This document shows positions 52,729 to 61,963 of a stretch of DNA of 64,000 bases, piece by piece (within the stretch, counting starts at the first letter, position 1; every line of letters starts with the position of its first letter). The notes beneath the pieces are model-generated. The model was not told the DNA's origin, did not search any database, and saw only the letters and a list, made by a program, of their open reading frames with translations. This DNA comes from CAWIVH01 sp963839475 (lineage in GTDB: Bacteria > Acidobacteriota > UBA6911), in the NCBI GenBank assembly GCA_963839475.1, contig CAWIVH010000001.1, positions 1,178,001-1,242,000 on the forward strand, read 5' to 3'. A program made the position numbers and the translations under genes.

Positions 52729-55700
52729 ATGTTCAGACTCGGTATCGATATCGGATCCACAACGGTCAAGGCAATTCTGGCAGAGGATGCTTCGGGAAAA
52801 ATCCTCTGGCGCGACTACCGCCGGCACGAGACCCGCACGGCCGAAATGCTGCTGGACTTTCTCCGCCGAATCGAGGCGGAAGCCGGGATCAACAGCAGCA
52901 ATTGCCGCATTTTTTTGACCGGCTCCGGCGGGGGCAACTTCGCCTCGCTGATCGGAGCCCGATTTGTCCACGAAGTTGTAGCGGCAACCCTGGTGGTTGA
53001 GAAAAAACATCCGCGCGCGTCGGCCATGATCGATCTGGGGGGGCAGGACGCCAAAATCGTCGTTTTCCAGCATGACCCGGGCGGTGGACCGGTGCGCAAA
53101 ATCCCATCCATGAATGACAAGTGCGCGGGCGGCACGGGGAGCGTAATAGACAAAATTGCCGCCAAACTCGGCCTTTCCACGGCTCGCCTCGTGGACCTTC
53201 AATACGCGGGAGTGACGCTCCACGCCGTGGCGGGGAAATGCGGTGTGTTCGCTGAAACCGATATCAACAGCCTCCAGAAACGGGGCGTCCCGCCGGAAGA
53301 ATTGATGGCCTCCTTGCTCGATGCCATAGTGCAGCAGAATCTCAGCGTGCTCGCCCGCGGTTCCACGCTTCACCCGGAAGTGCTCCTGCTGGGCGGGCCG
53401 AACGCTTTTCTGCCGGCGCTGCGCTCCGCCTGGAGGGCCCACATCGGCGCGCTGTGGGAGGAGCGGAAGGTTTTTCTGCCCGAGGGCATGGGGATTGAGC
53501 AAGCGATTTTTGCCCCTGAACACGCCGAATATTACGGCGCCGAAGGCGCTGCGGAGTTCGGGATGGCCGAGGAGCCCGGGAACGACAACTACGTGGGGAC
53601 CGCCGCGCTCGAAGCATTCATATCCCAGGGCCGGTTGCACGGCAGATCCTTCCCCGCCCCCGGCCTGGTCGGGTCCAAGGCCGAAGCCGAGGCTTTCGCG
53701 AGGGAATTCGCCCCGCCGGCTTTTTCCCCGCCCATTTTTGAATCCGATGCGGTGGTGCGCGGTGCCGTCGGGATCGACGGCGGTTCCACATCGACAAAAG
53801 CGGTTTTTATAACCGAAAGCGGTGAGGTCCTGGCCAAAGCCTACCGGCTTTCGCGGGGGAATCCCGTGGAAGACACCGTGGAGATGTTAGAAAACCTCCG
53901 TCGGCAGGTCGAGGCTCACGGAGCCGTGATGGACGTTCTGGCGGTCGGCACCACCGGTTACGCCAAGGATTTCCTGCGGGATGTGTTCCAGGCCGATGTG
54001 GCGCTGGTGGAGACGGTTGCTCACACCCGCTCCGCGATCCGGTATTTCGGCGAACCCGACGTCATCGTCGACGTGGGCGGGCAGGATATCAAGCTTATCC
54101 TGCTCAAGAACGGCCGAGTCAAGGATTTCAGGCTGAACACCCAATGCTCCGCCGGCAACGGCTACTTCCTGCAAGCGACGGCGGAGGCGTTCGGCTGTCC
54201 CGTGGAGCGCTATGCCGAGACCGCTTTTTCCGCAACCTCGATGCCCAATTTCGGGTATGGCTGCGCGGTCTTTCTTCAGTCTGACATCGTCAGTTTTCAG
54301 AACCAGGGGTGGAGCCCGCCGGAAATACTGGCCGGCCTGGCAGCGGTTCTTCCTAAAAATGTCTGGCTCTATATCGCCAAGATCCCGAATCTTCCCGAGC
54401 TCGGCACGAAGTTCATCCTTCAGGGCGGGACCCAGCGAAATCTGGCTGCCGTAAAGGCGCAGGTCGATTACATCCGGGAGCGCTTTCGCGGATCGGGGCA
54501 TGAGCCCGAGATCCACGTGCATCCTTATTGCGGTGAGGCCGGAGCTCTCGGTGCAGCGGAGGAAGCGCTCGAGCTCTGGAAGTCCGGCCGTCGAACGACG
54601 TTCATCGGGCTCGAAGCTGTCCGCACCATCGAGTGCCGGGCCTCGCAGGGGGAAGATACGCGCTGCGACTATTGCCGCAACAGGTGCGCGCGGACATTTA
54701 TCGAGATCCGCACCGGCACCGGCCGGGATCCGGCACAGGAAACTCCGCGCATTCTGATTGTGGCACCCTGCGAAAAGGGGGCTGCGGGGGATACCGAAGC
54801 GCTGCGGGAGATTCAGGCGAAAGTGGGATCGGTGGTGAAGTCCAATCCCAACCTGGTCGATTTCGCCGCCCGCGAAGTCTGGCGCCACCGCGCCGGCCGG
54901 CTGGTCGCAGATCCGGTGTCGCGCTTGGGCGCCGCCATACGGCCGGGGCGAAAGCCCCGCATTCTCGAAAGCAGGAGCCGCTTGAGGGTGGGGTTACCCC
55001 GGGCGCTGCATCTGTATACCTATGCGCCGCTCTTCCGGCGTTACCTGGAAAGCCTCGGAATCCGGCCGGGCAACATCGTTCTCTCCGATTTCAGCAGCGA
55101 CGAGCTTTTCCGCGCCGGAGCGCGCCGGGGCTCGATCGACCCCTGCTTCCCATCGAAGCTTGCACTTGCCCACGTCCACAATCTTCTTTATGTGAAACAC
55201 CGGGAGAAACCTCTCGACTGCATCTTCCTCCCGAAGTTCGATGTCCTGCAGACGAAGCTTTATGGGATCGGGGCCAGCAATGCCTGCCCGACCACGGCTG
55301 CGACACCCGAGGTTGTGAAAGCAGCTTTTACCAGAGAGACGGATGTTTTTTCCGAGCTCGGGATTTCTTACCTGGATCCGCTTGTCGATCTTTCAGACCC
55401 GGCACTGCTTGAAATGCAGCTGTTCCAGGCATGGGATCCCCTGCTGGAGCTATCGCCGCGGGAGAATGCGCAGGCGGTAGCCGAGGGCTTCGAGTCGCAG
55501 AAGCAGTGGGAAGCCGAGCTGCGGACTCGTGCCCGCGAGGCGCTGGACCAGCTGGAACGCGAGCAGCGAATCGGCATCGTCGTCCTGGGGAGGCCTTATC
55601 ATCACGATCCCGGCATCAACCATGGAATCTGCGAAGAGCTTCAGAAAAGGGGATACCCGGTTTTCTCGCAAAGCACTCTGCCGCTGGATGAGGATCTTCT

Positions 55701-56028
55701 GGAGCGGCTGTTCGGCGACGAAGTGAGGGCGGGTGACATCCGTCACCCGATGGAAATCCAGGATGTGTGGAAGCGCACTTTCTCAGCGGGCGCTTCGAAT
55801 AAACTGTGGGCCGCCAAGTTTGCAGCCCGCCACCCGAACCTGGTGCCGCTCGAGTTTTCGAATTTCAAGTGCGGACATGATGCGCCGATTTATTCCGTAG
55901 TCGAAAAGATAATCGAGTGTTCGGGCACTCCGTATTTCGCTTTCAAGGAAATTGACGAAAATCGTCCAGCCGGCTCCATCAAGCTCCGCGTCGAAACCAT
56001 AGACTATTTTCTTCGGCATAGGGCCTGA
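52729..56028 (+). CDS. Tandem BadF/HgdC-type acyl-CoA dehydratase activase with DUF2229
   Basis: Start ATG 52729 (MFRLGIDIGSTTVKA) or GTG 52711. The 1099-residue protein has two ASKHA ATPase domains: GIDIGSTT near residue 5 and GIDGGSTSTKAV near 350. Each has the DVGGQD/DLGGQDAK phosphate motif and two cluster cysteines: KCAGGTGSVIDK plus GKCGVFAETDI, and QCSAGNGYFLQ plus GYGCAVFLQSDI, so each domain can donate to a bridging [4Fe-4S] cluster. A Cys-rich linker (CDYCRNRC) and a DUF2229 domain (PRALHLYTYAPLFRRYLESLG; CFPSKLALAHV) follow. It hydrolyses ATP to drive electron transfer. An antisense 429-residue frame is a shadow. Confidence 0.9.
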   Translation: MFRLGIDIGSTTVKAILAEDASGKILWRDYRRHETRTAEMLLDFLRRIEAEAGINSSNCRIFLTGSGGGNFASLIGARFVHEVVAATLVVEKKHPRASAMIDLGGQDAKIVVFQHDPGGGPVRKIPSMNDKCAGGTGSVIDKIAAKLGLSTARLVDLQYAGVTLHAVAGKCGVFAETDINSLQKRGVPPEELMASLLDAIVQQNLSVLARGSTLHPEVLLLGGPNAFLPALRSAWRAHIGALWEERKVFLPEGMGIEQAIFAPEHAEYYGAEGAAEFGMAEEPGNDNYVGTAALEAFISQGRLHGRSFPAPGLVGSKAEAEAFAREFAPPAFSPPIFESDAVVRGAVGIDGGSTSTKAVFITESGEVLAKAYRLSRGNPVEDTVEMLENLRRQVEAHGAVMDVLAVGTTGYAKDFLRDVFQADVALVETVAHTRSAIRYFGEPDVIVDVGGQDIKLILLKNGRVKDFRLNTQCSAGNGYFLQATAEAFGCPVERYAETAFSATSMPNFGYGCAVFLQSDIVSFQNQGWSPPEILAGLAAVLPKNVWLYIAKIPNLPELGTKFILQGGTQRNLAAVKAQVDYIRERFRGSGHEPEIHVHPYCGEAGALGAAEEALELWKSGRRTTFIGLEAVRTIECRASQGEDTRCDYCRNRCARTFIEIRTGTGRDPAQETPRILIVAPCEKGAAGDTEALREIQAKVGSVVKSNPNLVDFAAREVWRHRAGRLVADPVSRLGAAIRPGRKPRILESRSRLRVGLPRALHLYTYAPLFRRYLESLGIRPGNIVLSDFSSDELFRAGARRGSIDPCFPSKLALAHVHNLLYVKHREKPLDCIFLPKFDVLQTKLYGIGASNACPTTAATPEVVKAAFTRETDVFSELGISYLDPLVDLSDPALLEMQLFQAWDPLLELSPRENAQAVAEGFESQKQWEAELRTRAREALDQLEREQRIGIVVLGRPYHHDPGINHGICEELQKRGYPVFSQSTLPLDEDLLERLFGDEVRAGDIRHPMEIQDVWKRTFSAGASNKLWAAKFAARHPNLVPLEFSNFKCGHDAPIYSVVEKIIECSGTPYFAFKEIDENRPAGSIKLRVETIDYFLRHRA

Positions 56029-56092
56029 CGACTTTCATCCCCCCGGTAATCGCGATTTGCGAAGGTATTGAACCGCCAATCCTGCACCCAAT

Positions 56093-57301
56093 TCAGTTTC
56101 TGGGGCCCGGCTGGAAGGGAATCCCGAGAAAAGCCGCAATCCTGCCGGCGACATCCTTCAAGGAAATCTCCGGAGTCCTCGCGGGAGCGAGCCCCTTACC
56201 CCACGCCAGAAACACAGGCCGGTAGCGCGTAGGCCAGTGACCGTGAGTTCCGATTTCTCGTGGCTTGGAAAATTCCTCTCCACTGGCCGCTGTCCCGAAC
56301 CAGAATCCCTCCGCTGGTTCGAAGACGGCCGTCTCACCGGCAAGGCGCGGGGCAAAGCGGGCGATTTCCTCCTTGGGAATCTCGCGGCCGACACCGTGTT
56401 TCGCTTCCGTCCGGAGCTTGCGCAGAAAATCAGCGGCTTCGCCGGTCTGTGCAACGGCGATTCCGCCCATAGGACGGATGCCGGCAACGCCGGCTGCCTT
56501 CGCCAGGACCAACAGGTTGACGTCACGCTCGACCCGCTCGAATCCGTGATCCGACATCACCACCAGGATATATCCGGCCGGCAACTCCGCCATCACCCGC
56601 CCCAGCATCTCATCCGTGTACTCCAAAATGGCATTCGCTTCACGCGAGAAGGGCCCGTTGTCATGGGCCTCGGAATCGAGGTCGACCATGTGAACCAGCG
56701 TAAGATCGGGACGGTGGGTTTTCAGCAGGTAGAGCGTGGCGAGAGTCCGGGTGCGATCATCCATCCACTCCTGGGGGAAGGAGGGGTAGGCCTGGCCGAT
56801 GCGTTCCGAAAGGCCCGGAGGAGTCTCCTTAGAAGCGATGGATGGGAGGTCCATTGCGCCGCCGCGCCTTTTCACAAAATATTCCGGCAGGTTATAGGTA
56901 ACCGGGGCATCGACGGTGACCGGCCAGGTCACCGCCGCGGTTTTTTTGCCGGCCTGGCTGGCAGCATCGAGCAGGGTGCGCGCTTTTAGCAGGTTTGCAC
57001 TCCAATAGTAATCTCCACCCTCATCCTTGGGCCGCCGGTTTCCCAGGATGCCATGGATGGTCGGGTCCACGCCGGTGATTATCGTCGTGTGGGAAGGCCA
57101 GGTGGCCGTAGGGACTACACCGGTCACTCCCTTTGCCCATTGGCCTTCGCTCATCAGCCTGCGGAGGTTGGGAATCTTCAACCCCAATCGGTCGCATCCT
57201 TCCAGATATCGGGAATCGAGACCGTCCACCGAAATAACGACCACCGATTGCTGCGCATAAAGATTGAGGGTTGTCAGAAGTAGGGCAAAAATCAGTTTCA
57301 T
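56093..57301 (-). CDS. Exported type I phosphodiesterase/nucleotide pyrophosphatase
   Basis: A 402-residue protein with a signal peptide ending YAQ. The alkaline-phosphatase-superfamily metal site is complete: D26 in SVDGLD, nucleophile T67 in PTATWPSHTT, MVDLDSEAHDNG, SDHGFE and THGHWP. This is the signature of NPP-type phosphodiesterases, often called alkaline phosphatase family or ectonucleotide pyrophosphatase. It hydrolyses phosphodiesters outside the cytoplasm; nucleotides or lipid head groups are typical substrates. It converges with the activase gene and diverges from the Gfo/Idh gene. Confidence 0.92.
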   Translation of the reverse strand: MKLIFALLLTTLNLYAQQSVVVISVDGLDSRYLEGCDRLGLKIPNLRRLMSEGQWAKGVTGVVPTATWPSHTTIITGVDPTIHGILGNRRPKDEGGDYYWSANLLKARTLLDAASQAGKKTAAVTWPVTVDAPVTYNLPEYFVKRRGGAMDLPSIASKETPPGLSERIGQAYPSFPQEWMDDRTRTLATLYLLKTHRPDLTLVHMVDLDSEAHDNGPFSREANAILEYTDEMLGRVMAELPAGYILVVMSDHGFERVERDVNLLVLAKAAGVAGIRPMGGIAVAQTGEAADFLRKLRTEAKHGVGREIPKEEIARFAPRLAGETAVFEPAEGFWFGTAASGEEFSKPREIGTHGHWPTRYRPVFLAWGKGLAPARTPEISLKDVAGRIAAFLGIPFQPGPRN

Positions 57302-57653
57302 GTCCGGATCCTTTTAATGATTGCTTTAAGCCGATTTTTCTTTCGCAAGGAGCCTTCATCAAGAACATTCGGGACACCGCTCGATTCAATGTGCCTCCGG
57401 CATGCTGAAATGAAATGCAGCTCCGTATGAATAATCCTGCGCTGGATGGAAGGGATGGAAGCTCCAATCGACAACCTTTTAACGGTGGCTAATATATGGA
57501 TTGCCTCCCTCATTTTCAAGTTCAGAAACGGACCGGCGAAACGCGGGAAATAAGCGAATAAGCGCGGCCCGGATCGCGCGGGGTCGATCCGGGGTTTGTG
57601 TTAACCGGACACAGGTTTATGATGTCACGGAGTTCAATGGAGGATGGTGAGCT
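57302..57653. other. 352-bp divergent intergenic region
   Basis: No gene is supported here. It must contain promoters for the phosphodiesterase and for the Gfo/Idh-MttB pair. I saw no clear operator or repeat. Confidence 0.5.
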
Positions 57654-58754
57654 ATGGTGGAAAAGGGAAGAGTCAAGGTCGGAATCATCGGCTCCGGTTT
57701 TGAAGCCGACATTCATGCCGAGTCGTTTCGAATGGTGCCGGACGAAGCGGAGGTTGTGGCCGTGGCATCTCCAACTCCGGGGAACGCCGAAAAGCTGGCC
57801 GCCAAATACGGAATCCACAGAGTTTTCCGCGACTATCGCACGATGCTGGCCGAAGAAGACATCGAATTGGTGACCATCACGGCTCCCAATTCCCTCCACG
57901 CGCAAATGACCGCCGACATTGCCGGAAGCGGAAAGCATGTGGTCTGCGAGAAGCCGCTTTGCATGACGCTGGAGGAGGCGGATTTCATGATTGATGTCTG
58001 CCGCAGGCATGGGGTCTTGCTGCTGTACGCCGAGGAGCTTTTCTTTACACCCAAATATGTCAAGGCCAAGGAAATGGCGGACCAGGGGGCATTCGGCAAG
58101 ATCTATCATGTCAAGCAGAGCGAGAAGCATTTTGGCCCGCATGGCGATTGGTTCTGGGATGTCGAAAAATCCGGCGGCGGAGTTTTCATGGACATGGGGT
58201 GCCACGGTATCGCCTTCTGTTACTGGTTCTTCGGCCGTCCGGAAATCAAGTCGGTTTACTGCCAGATGGGCACTTATGTTCATGGGCAGAAAACCAGAGG
58301 AGAGGACCACTCGATCTGCATCCTCGAATTTGCGGGCGGCGCAGTCGGCCTGGTGGAGGATAGCTGGGCGCGCCGCGGCGGTATGGATGACTGCATCGAA
58401 ATCTACGGCGAAGGCGGCGTATCTTACGCCGACCTGCACATGGGCAACGCCCTTCCCACCTATAGCGAATACGGCTTCGGATACGCGGTGGAAAAGGCTC
58501 CGTCCACCCGGGGATGGACCTACCCGGTTTTTGAGGAGCTCTGGAATTATGGTTTTCCCCAGGAAATGAGGCACTTTGCGCGTTGCGTGCGCGGCAAGGA
58601 GGCTCCGCAGGTTACCGGCGAGGACGGCCGCCTGGTTCAGGAGGTCATGCTGGCAGGCTACCAGTCCGCAGGCCTTGGACGAAAGGTCGAACTGCCCTTC
58701 CGCCCGGGAGGGGTCCGGAAGCCGATCGATCTCTGGTTTTCTCCCTTAAAATAG
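57654..58754 (+). CDS. Gfo/Idh/MocA-family oxidoreductase, cytoplasmic
   Basis: A 366-residue protein without a leader. The NAD(P)-binding loop KVGIIGSGFEADIHAESF, the CEKPLCMT motif with catalytic lysine, and MDMGCHGIAFCYWFF with the active-site histidine are all present. It would oxidise or reduce a cyclitol, sugar or amino-acid derivative. It ends 53 bp before a MttB-superfamily gene in the same direction, the pair probably being one transcript. Such pairing suggests the oxidoreductase prepares or uses the methylated amine handled by MttB, but this is inference. Confidence 0.92.
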   Translation: MVEKGRVKVGIIGSGFEADIHAESFRMVPDEAEVVAVASPTPGNAEKLAAKYGIHRVFRDYRTMLAEEDIELVTITAPNSLHAQMTADIAGSGKHVVCEKPLCMTLEEADFMIDVCRRHGVLLLYAEELFFTPKYVKAKEMADQGAFGKIYHVKQSEKHFGPHGDWFWDVEKSGGGVFMDMGCHGIAFCYWFFGRPEIKSVYCQMGTYVHGQKTRGEDHSICILEFAGGAVGLVEDSWARRGGMDDCIEIYGEGGVSYADLHMGNALPTYSEYGFGYAVEKAPSTRGWTYPVFEELWNYGFPQEMRHFARCVRGKEAPQVTGEDGRLVQEVMLAGYQSAGLGRKVELPFRPGGVRKPIDLWFSPLK

Positions 58755-58807
58755 GAAATGGCGAGCTATTGCGGGCCGGAGAACCGGCCGCAGGAAAAGG
58801 AGTGCCC

Positions 58808-60250
58808 ATGGCACGAATGCCGCTCCTCCAGATCCTTGAAGAATCCGAACTCGCGGCAATCAAGGAAACCAGCCTGGCGATTCTCAGGGATACCGGTGTA
58901 CGGGTGCATCATGACGAGAGCCTGGATCTTCTGGGTACATCAGGCGGCATTATCGATCGCGCACATAAAATCGCCCGGCTACCCGAGACGTTAGTGCTGG
59001 ACAGCGTTGCGAAAGCCGGGAAGCGGTTTGTGTTGCACGGCCGGATCCGCAGCAAGGTCGCACGCTTCGGATATGGGGATCTCGTCCTGATGTCGAGTCC
59101 CGGGCAATTTGCCTGGATCGACCTTCATTCGGGACAGCGCCGCCCGGCGCGGCTTCAGGACTGCCTGGATGCAATCCGGCTGGGCGATGCCCTGGACAAC
59201 GTCAAGATCGTCGGCGCCATGGCGCAGCCCGAGGAAATTTCCGAGAAATGCCGTGATGTCGTCCTTACCGCCGCTTTGGTGAAAGGCAGCGGTAAACCTA
59301 CACGCTGTTGGGTGCGCAACGGCGCTACCGCCCGATACATACTCGAAATATACCGGGCCGCGGCCGGCGGCGAAGCACCCCTGAGGTCGCACCCGATGGT
59401 CGAAGCCTTCCTCGAGCCGATCAGTCCCCTCCAACTTCCCCAAGACGGGCTTGAAATCATGAGGGAATTTGTACTCGCAGGCCAACCGGTAAACATCGGG
59501 CCCATGGCCATGACCTCAGGCACGGCTCCGGGCACTTTGGCCGGCACCCTGGCTCTCGAGAATGCCGAAATCCTAGCCGGGATTGTCCTTGCCCAGCTGC
59601 TGGCTCCGGGTGCGGCTGTGACTTATGGCGGTATCCCGCACATTATGGATCCACGCACTTCCATCTGCTCCTTCGGCTCTCCTGAACAAGGACTAATGGC
59701 AGCGGCGATGGCGCAGATCGCGGGCTCCTATGGCTTCCCATCCTATGTCAATGCGGGACTCACCGATGCCAAACTGCCGGATGCCCAGGCAGGCATGGAG
59801 AAAGCCGCCACCCTCCTGATGGGCGTGCAGGCTGGTGCGGACACCTTTGGGCATGCCGGCATATGCGGGACCGACCACGCCGGCAGCCTGCTCTGGCTGG
59901 CTTTCGACAACGAGGTCATGAGCTATGTCAAACGCATTGCCCGCGGCTTTGAAGTGGACGAAGAGCGCCTCGCAGCCCAGGTGATCCATGGCGTAGGCCC
60001 CGGCGGCAACTTCCTGGCCGAGGACCACACGGTCCGCCACTTTCGTGAAGAGATGTGGCTGCCCGGTCCCATGTGGACGCGCCAGGCCTTCCATTCCTGG
60101 CAGGAAGAGGGAGGCTGCGCTTTCGCCGAGCGACTGCGATCCCACGTTCAGCAGATCCTGTCACGCCACCAGCCGGATCCGCCCGACGAAGGGCTGGCGC
60201 GCGAAATCGACCGCATCGTTGCCTGCGCCCAGCGGGAGTTATGCCTTTGA
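58808..60250 (+). CDS. Trimethylamine methyltransferase family protein (MttB-like, non-pyrrolysine)
   Basis: The ATG at 58808 has AAGGAG seven bases upstream; a longer frame overlaps the previous gene. The 480-residue product has the MttB-superfamily TIM barrel: AIKETSLAILRDTGVRVHHDESLDLL, MSSPGQFAWIDL, NIGPMAMTSGTAPGTLAGTLALENAEILAG, and GVQAGADTFGHAGICG. No in-frame TAG interrupts it, so it is not a pyrrolysine trimethylamine enzyme; related proteins such as MtgB demethylate quaternary amines like glycine betaine. No corrinoid protein is encoded in the window, so methyl transfer would need a partner elsewhere. Confidence 0.88.
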   Translation: MARMPLLQILEESELAAIKETSLAILRDTGVRVHHDESLDLLGTSGGIIDRAHKIARLPETLVLDSVAKAGKRFVLHGRIRSKVARFGYGDLVLMSSPGQFAWIDLHSGQRRPARLQDCLDAIRLGDALDNVKIVGAMAQPEEISEKCRDVVLTAALVKGSGKPTRCWVRNGATARYILEIYRAAAGGEAPLRSHPMVEAFLEPISPLQLPQDGLEIMREFVLAGQPVNIGPMAMTSGTAPGTLAGTLALENAEILAGIVLAQLLAPGAAVTYGGIPHIMDPRTSICSFGSPEQGLMAAAMAQIAGSYGFPSYVNAGLTDAKLPDAQAGMEKAATLLMGVQAGADTFGHAGICGTDHAGSLLWLAFDNEVMSYVKRIARGFEVDEERLAAQVIHGVGPGGNFLAEDHTVRHFREEMWLPGPMWTRQAFHSWQEEGGCAFAERLRSHVQQILSRHQPDPPDEGLAREIDRIVACAQRELCL

Positions 60251-60266
60251 TCCCGGCTGGGGATCT

Positions 60267-60674
60267 TCATACACCCGCGGGCTGCAGGATCTTGAGGTCA
60301 GGGAAATATCTTCTCAGGTAGCCGCGGTCTCTTGCGGCCAGGGCATGAGCCTGTTTGACAGCATGCGCCGCAACCACGAAGTCCGGGATGAGATGTGTTC
60401 CAGGGCCTCCCTTCGCCCGGTATCGGCGAAACATTTCTCCGGCCAGGAAAGCAGCCTCCGGACCAACCGGGTCGAAGCTGATACCCAGCGATTCCAGCCT
60501 GTCTTCGAGCTCTGTCCTGTGGAGAAAAAGCGGCGCTATCTCGGCGAAGACTATTTCGCAGATGATGAGATCCGATTCTCTTCGCGCGGACACCAGTACA
60601 TCCACCCAATCCCGGGCATCAGCTTCAGCTTTGAAAATGCTCCATAGAGCCGAAGAATCAATCGCCGTTTTCAT
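60267..60674 (-). CDS. vapC: PIN-domain toxin, VapC-like
   Basis: A 135-residue protein with the four acidic residues of PIN ribonucleases: D6 in TAIDSSAL, E45 in VFAEI, D98 in IPDFVVAAHA and D116 in ARDRGYL. It is expected to cleave RNA when freed from its antitoxin. Its start overlaps the antitoxin gene by 17 bp, the usual VapBC layout. It converges on the mttB-like gene with only 16 bp between stops. It is probably an intact, stable toxin-antitoxin module. Confidence 0.92.
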   Translation of the reverse strand: MKTAIDSSALWSIFKAEADARDWVDVLVSARRESDLIICEIVFAEIAPLFLHRTELEDRLESLGISFDPVGPEAAFLAGEMFRRYRAKGGPGTHLIPDFVVAAHAVKQAHALAARDRGYLRRYFPDLKILQPAGV

Positions 60675-60918
60675 GGTTTTTCAGGGAAGGGTCAACCGCG
60701 CCACGGGTTTCATCGAGCCATTGTTTTGAGGTCGGGCGCTGTTTCTTGCGGCAACACCCGATGGCTTTATACATTTCCATAGAATCGAAGATCTTGGTCG
60801 CTTTCAAGAAAGCTGCGTTTTCATCGAACTCCAGAACCTGTCCCGGCTTCAGATTCAACTTGCGGCGGATTTTGACCGGGATGGTGATCTGGCCCTTGCT
60901 AGTTATTGTGCCTTTCAT
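60658..60918 (-). CDS. vapB: AbrB/SpoVT-type antitoxin, VapB-like
   Basis: An 86-residue protein whose first 45 residues are a swapped-hairpin AbrB domain (GTITSKGQITIPVKIRRKL, then PGQVLEF). This part binds DNA and represses the operon; the charged C-terminal tail should wrap the toxin active site. It overlaps the PIN-domain gene by 17 bp, so both are made together. The CCRKKQ stretch in the linker is unusual but of unknown meaning. Confidence 0.9.
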   Translation of the reverse strand: MKGTITSKGQITIPVKIRRKLNLKPGQVLEFDENAAFLKATKIFDSMEMYKAIGCCRKKQRPTSKQWLDETRGAVDPSLKNHENGD

Positions 60919-61186
60919 AACCCAATTGTAAGGAAATATTGTAAGGAATAGAAGTCAAACATTCAGGTTCCGTTACATCCTCGCCTTTTTTGCTTGTTTC
61001 AGCTGCCGCCCACGTTAGTATCAAAGGTAGAATAAGGCGCCTGCCTGGAAATTCTGATGGGGCCGGAGACCCGCGGTGCCCACTCCCCCGCCGAACCTCG
61101 CAGGTGCGGGGACAACCCGAGCATCCTGGCTGCTTTTGCAGCGTGTGCTCCGCTCGGCGGAGAGAACCTTCTGCCTGGAAACAAGG

Positions 61187-61963
61187 ATGGATCGGTTTCA
61201 CCTCACCAAATGGTATCTGGATTGCGCTCACGCGGGCGGGGAAGCCTTCATCGGCTATTGGGCAGAGCTCCGCTGGCGCCGAATCAAGGTGCGATATGCC
61301 AGCACCATGCTGTTCGCCGGGGGCGTGCTCCAGGAGCGCTATTCGCTCCAGCCGGGACCGGAACCGCAGATGGCGGACGGCCTGCTGAGATGGGATTGTG
61401 AAGCTCTCGAAACCCGTGGCCTGTGGGCGGCGGCCGGGCCCTCCCCGGAAAAGCGTATCCTGGACCAGCAGGATAGCGGCCGCCTGGAATGGCACTGCCT
61501 ACAGCCTTTGGCCGAAGCCGATGTCATTTGCGAAGGACGCAGGGTCCGTGGACAGGGCTATTCCGAAAAGCTGACGTTGACCATCCCGCCCTGGAATCTG
61601 CCCATGGACGATCTCCGGTGGGGGCGCGCTCATTTTCCAGGCAGGTCAGTTGTCTGGATTGACTGGACAGGGCCAACGAAGCTGCGGCTGGTTTTTGTGA
61701 ATGGGATGGAAGCCGAGGGTGCCTGGATCACCGACGATGAATTCGCCACATCCCGGATTGCGGTACGGCTTACCGCAAGGCAGGTGTTGCGCGAGGGCCC
61801 ATTGTCGAGAACAACGGCGGGATCGATTCCGGGCGTCCGCCAGGCCCTCTCCCGCGCCGGGCTTCTCCTGGACGAGCATAAATGGTTTTCCATGGCGACC
61901 CTTGAGGAAGGCGATGCGGTGTTTTCAGGGACAGCCATTCACGAGGTGGTGAAATGGCGCTGA
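61187..61963 (+). CDS. CrtC/AttH lipocalin-like protein
   Basis: The start is uncertain; ATG 61187 (MDRFHLTKWYLDC) gives 258 residues and begins where sequence becomes protein-like. No signal peptide is seen. The stretch GQGYSEKLTLTIPPWNL followed by LRWGRAHFPGRSVVWIDW resembles the G-GY-E and W-WGR segments of hydroxyneurosporene synthase (CrtC) and related double-lipocalin hydratases. Its stop overlaps the start of the next gene by ten bases, so translation is coupled. A role in lipid or isoprenoid modification is suggested by the fold and partner, without proof. Family assignment is tentative. Confidence 0.55.
   Translation: MDRFHLTKWYLDCAHAGGEAFIGYWAELRWRRIKVRYASTMLFAGGVLQERYSLQPGPEPQMADGLLRWDCEALETRGLWAAAGPSPEKRILDQQDSGRLEWHCLQPLAEADVICEGRRVRGQGYSEKLTLTIPPWNLPMDDLRWGRAHFPGRSVVWIDWTGPTKLRLVFVNGMEAEGAWITDDEFATSRIAVRLTARQVLREGPLSRTTAGSIPGVRQALSRAGLLLDEHKWFSMATLEEGDAVFSGTAIHEVVKWR

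Noticed and set aside
52351..53640. 429-residue antisense frame under the activase genes
   Set aside because: It spans the junction of two real genes on the other strand and looks compositional.
58808..60250. Pyrrolysine-type trimethylamine methyltransferase
   Set aside because: The frame has no in-frame TAG, so it belongs to the non-pyrrolysine branch.
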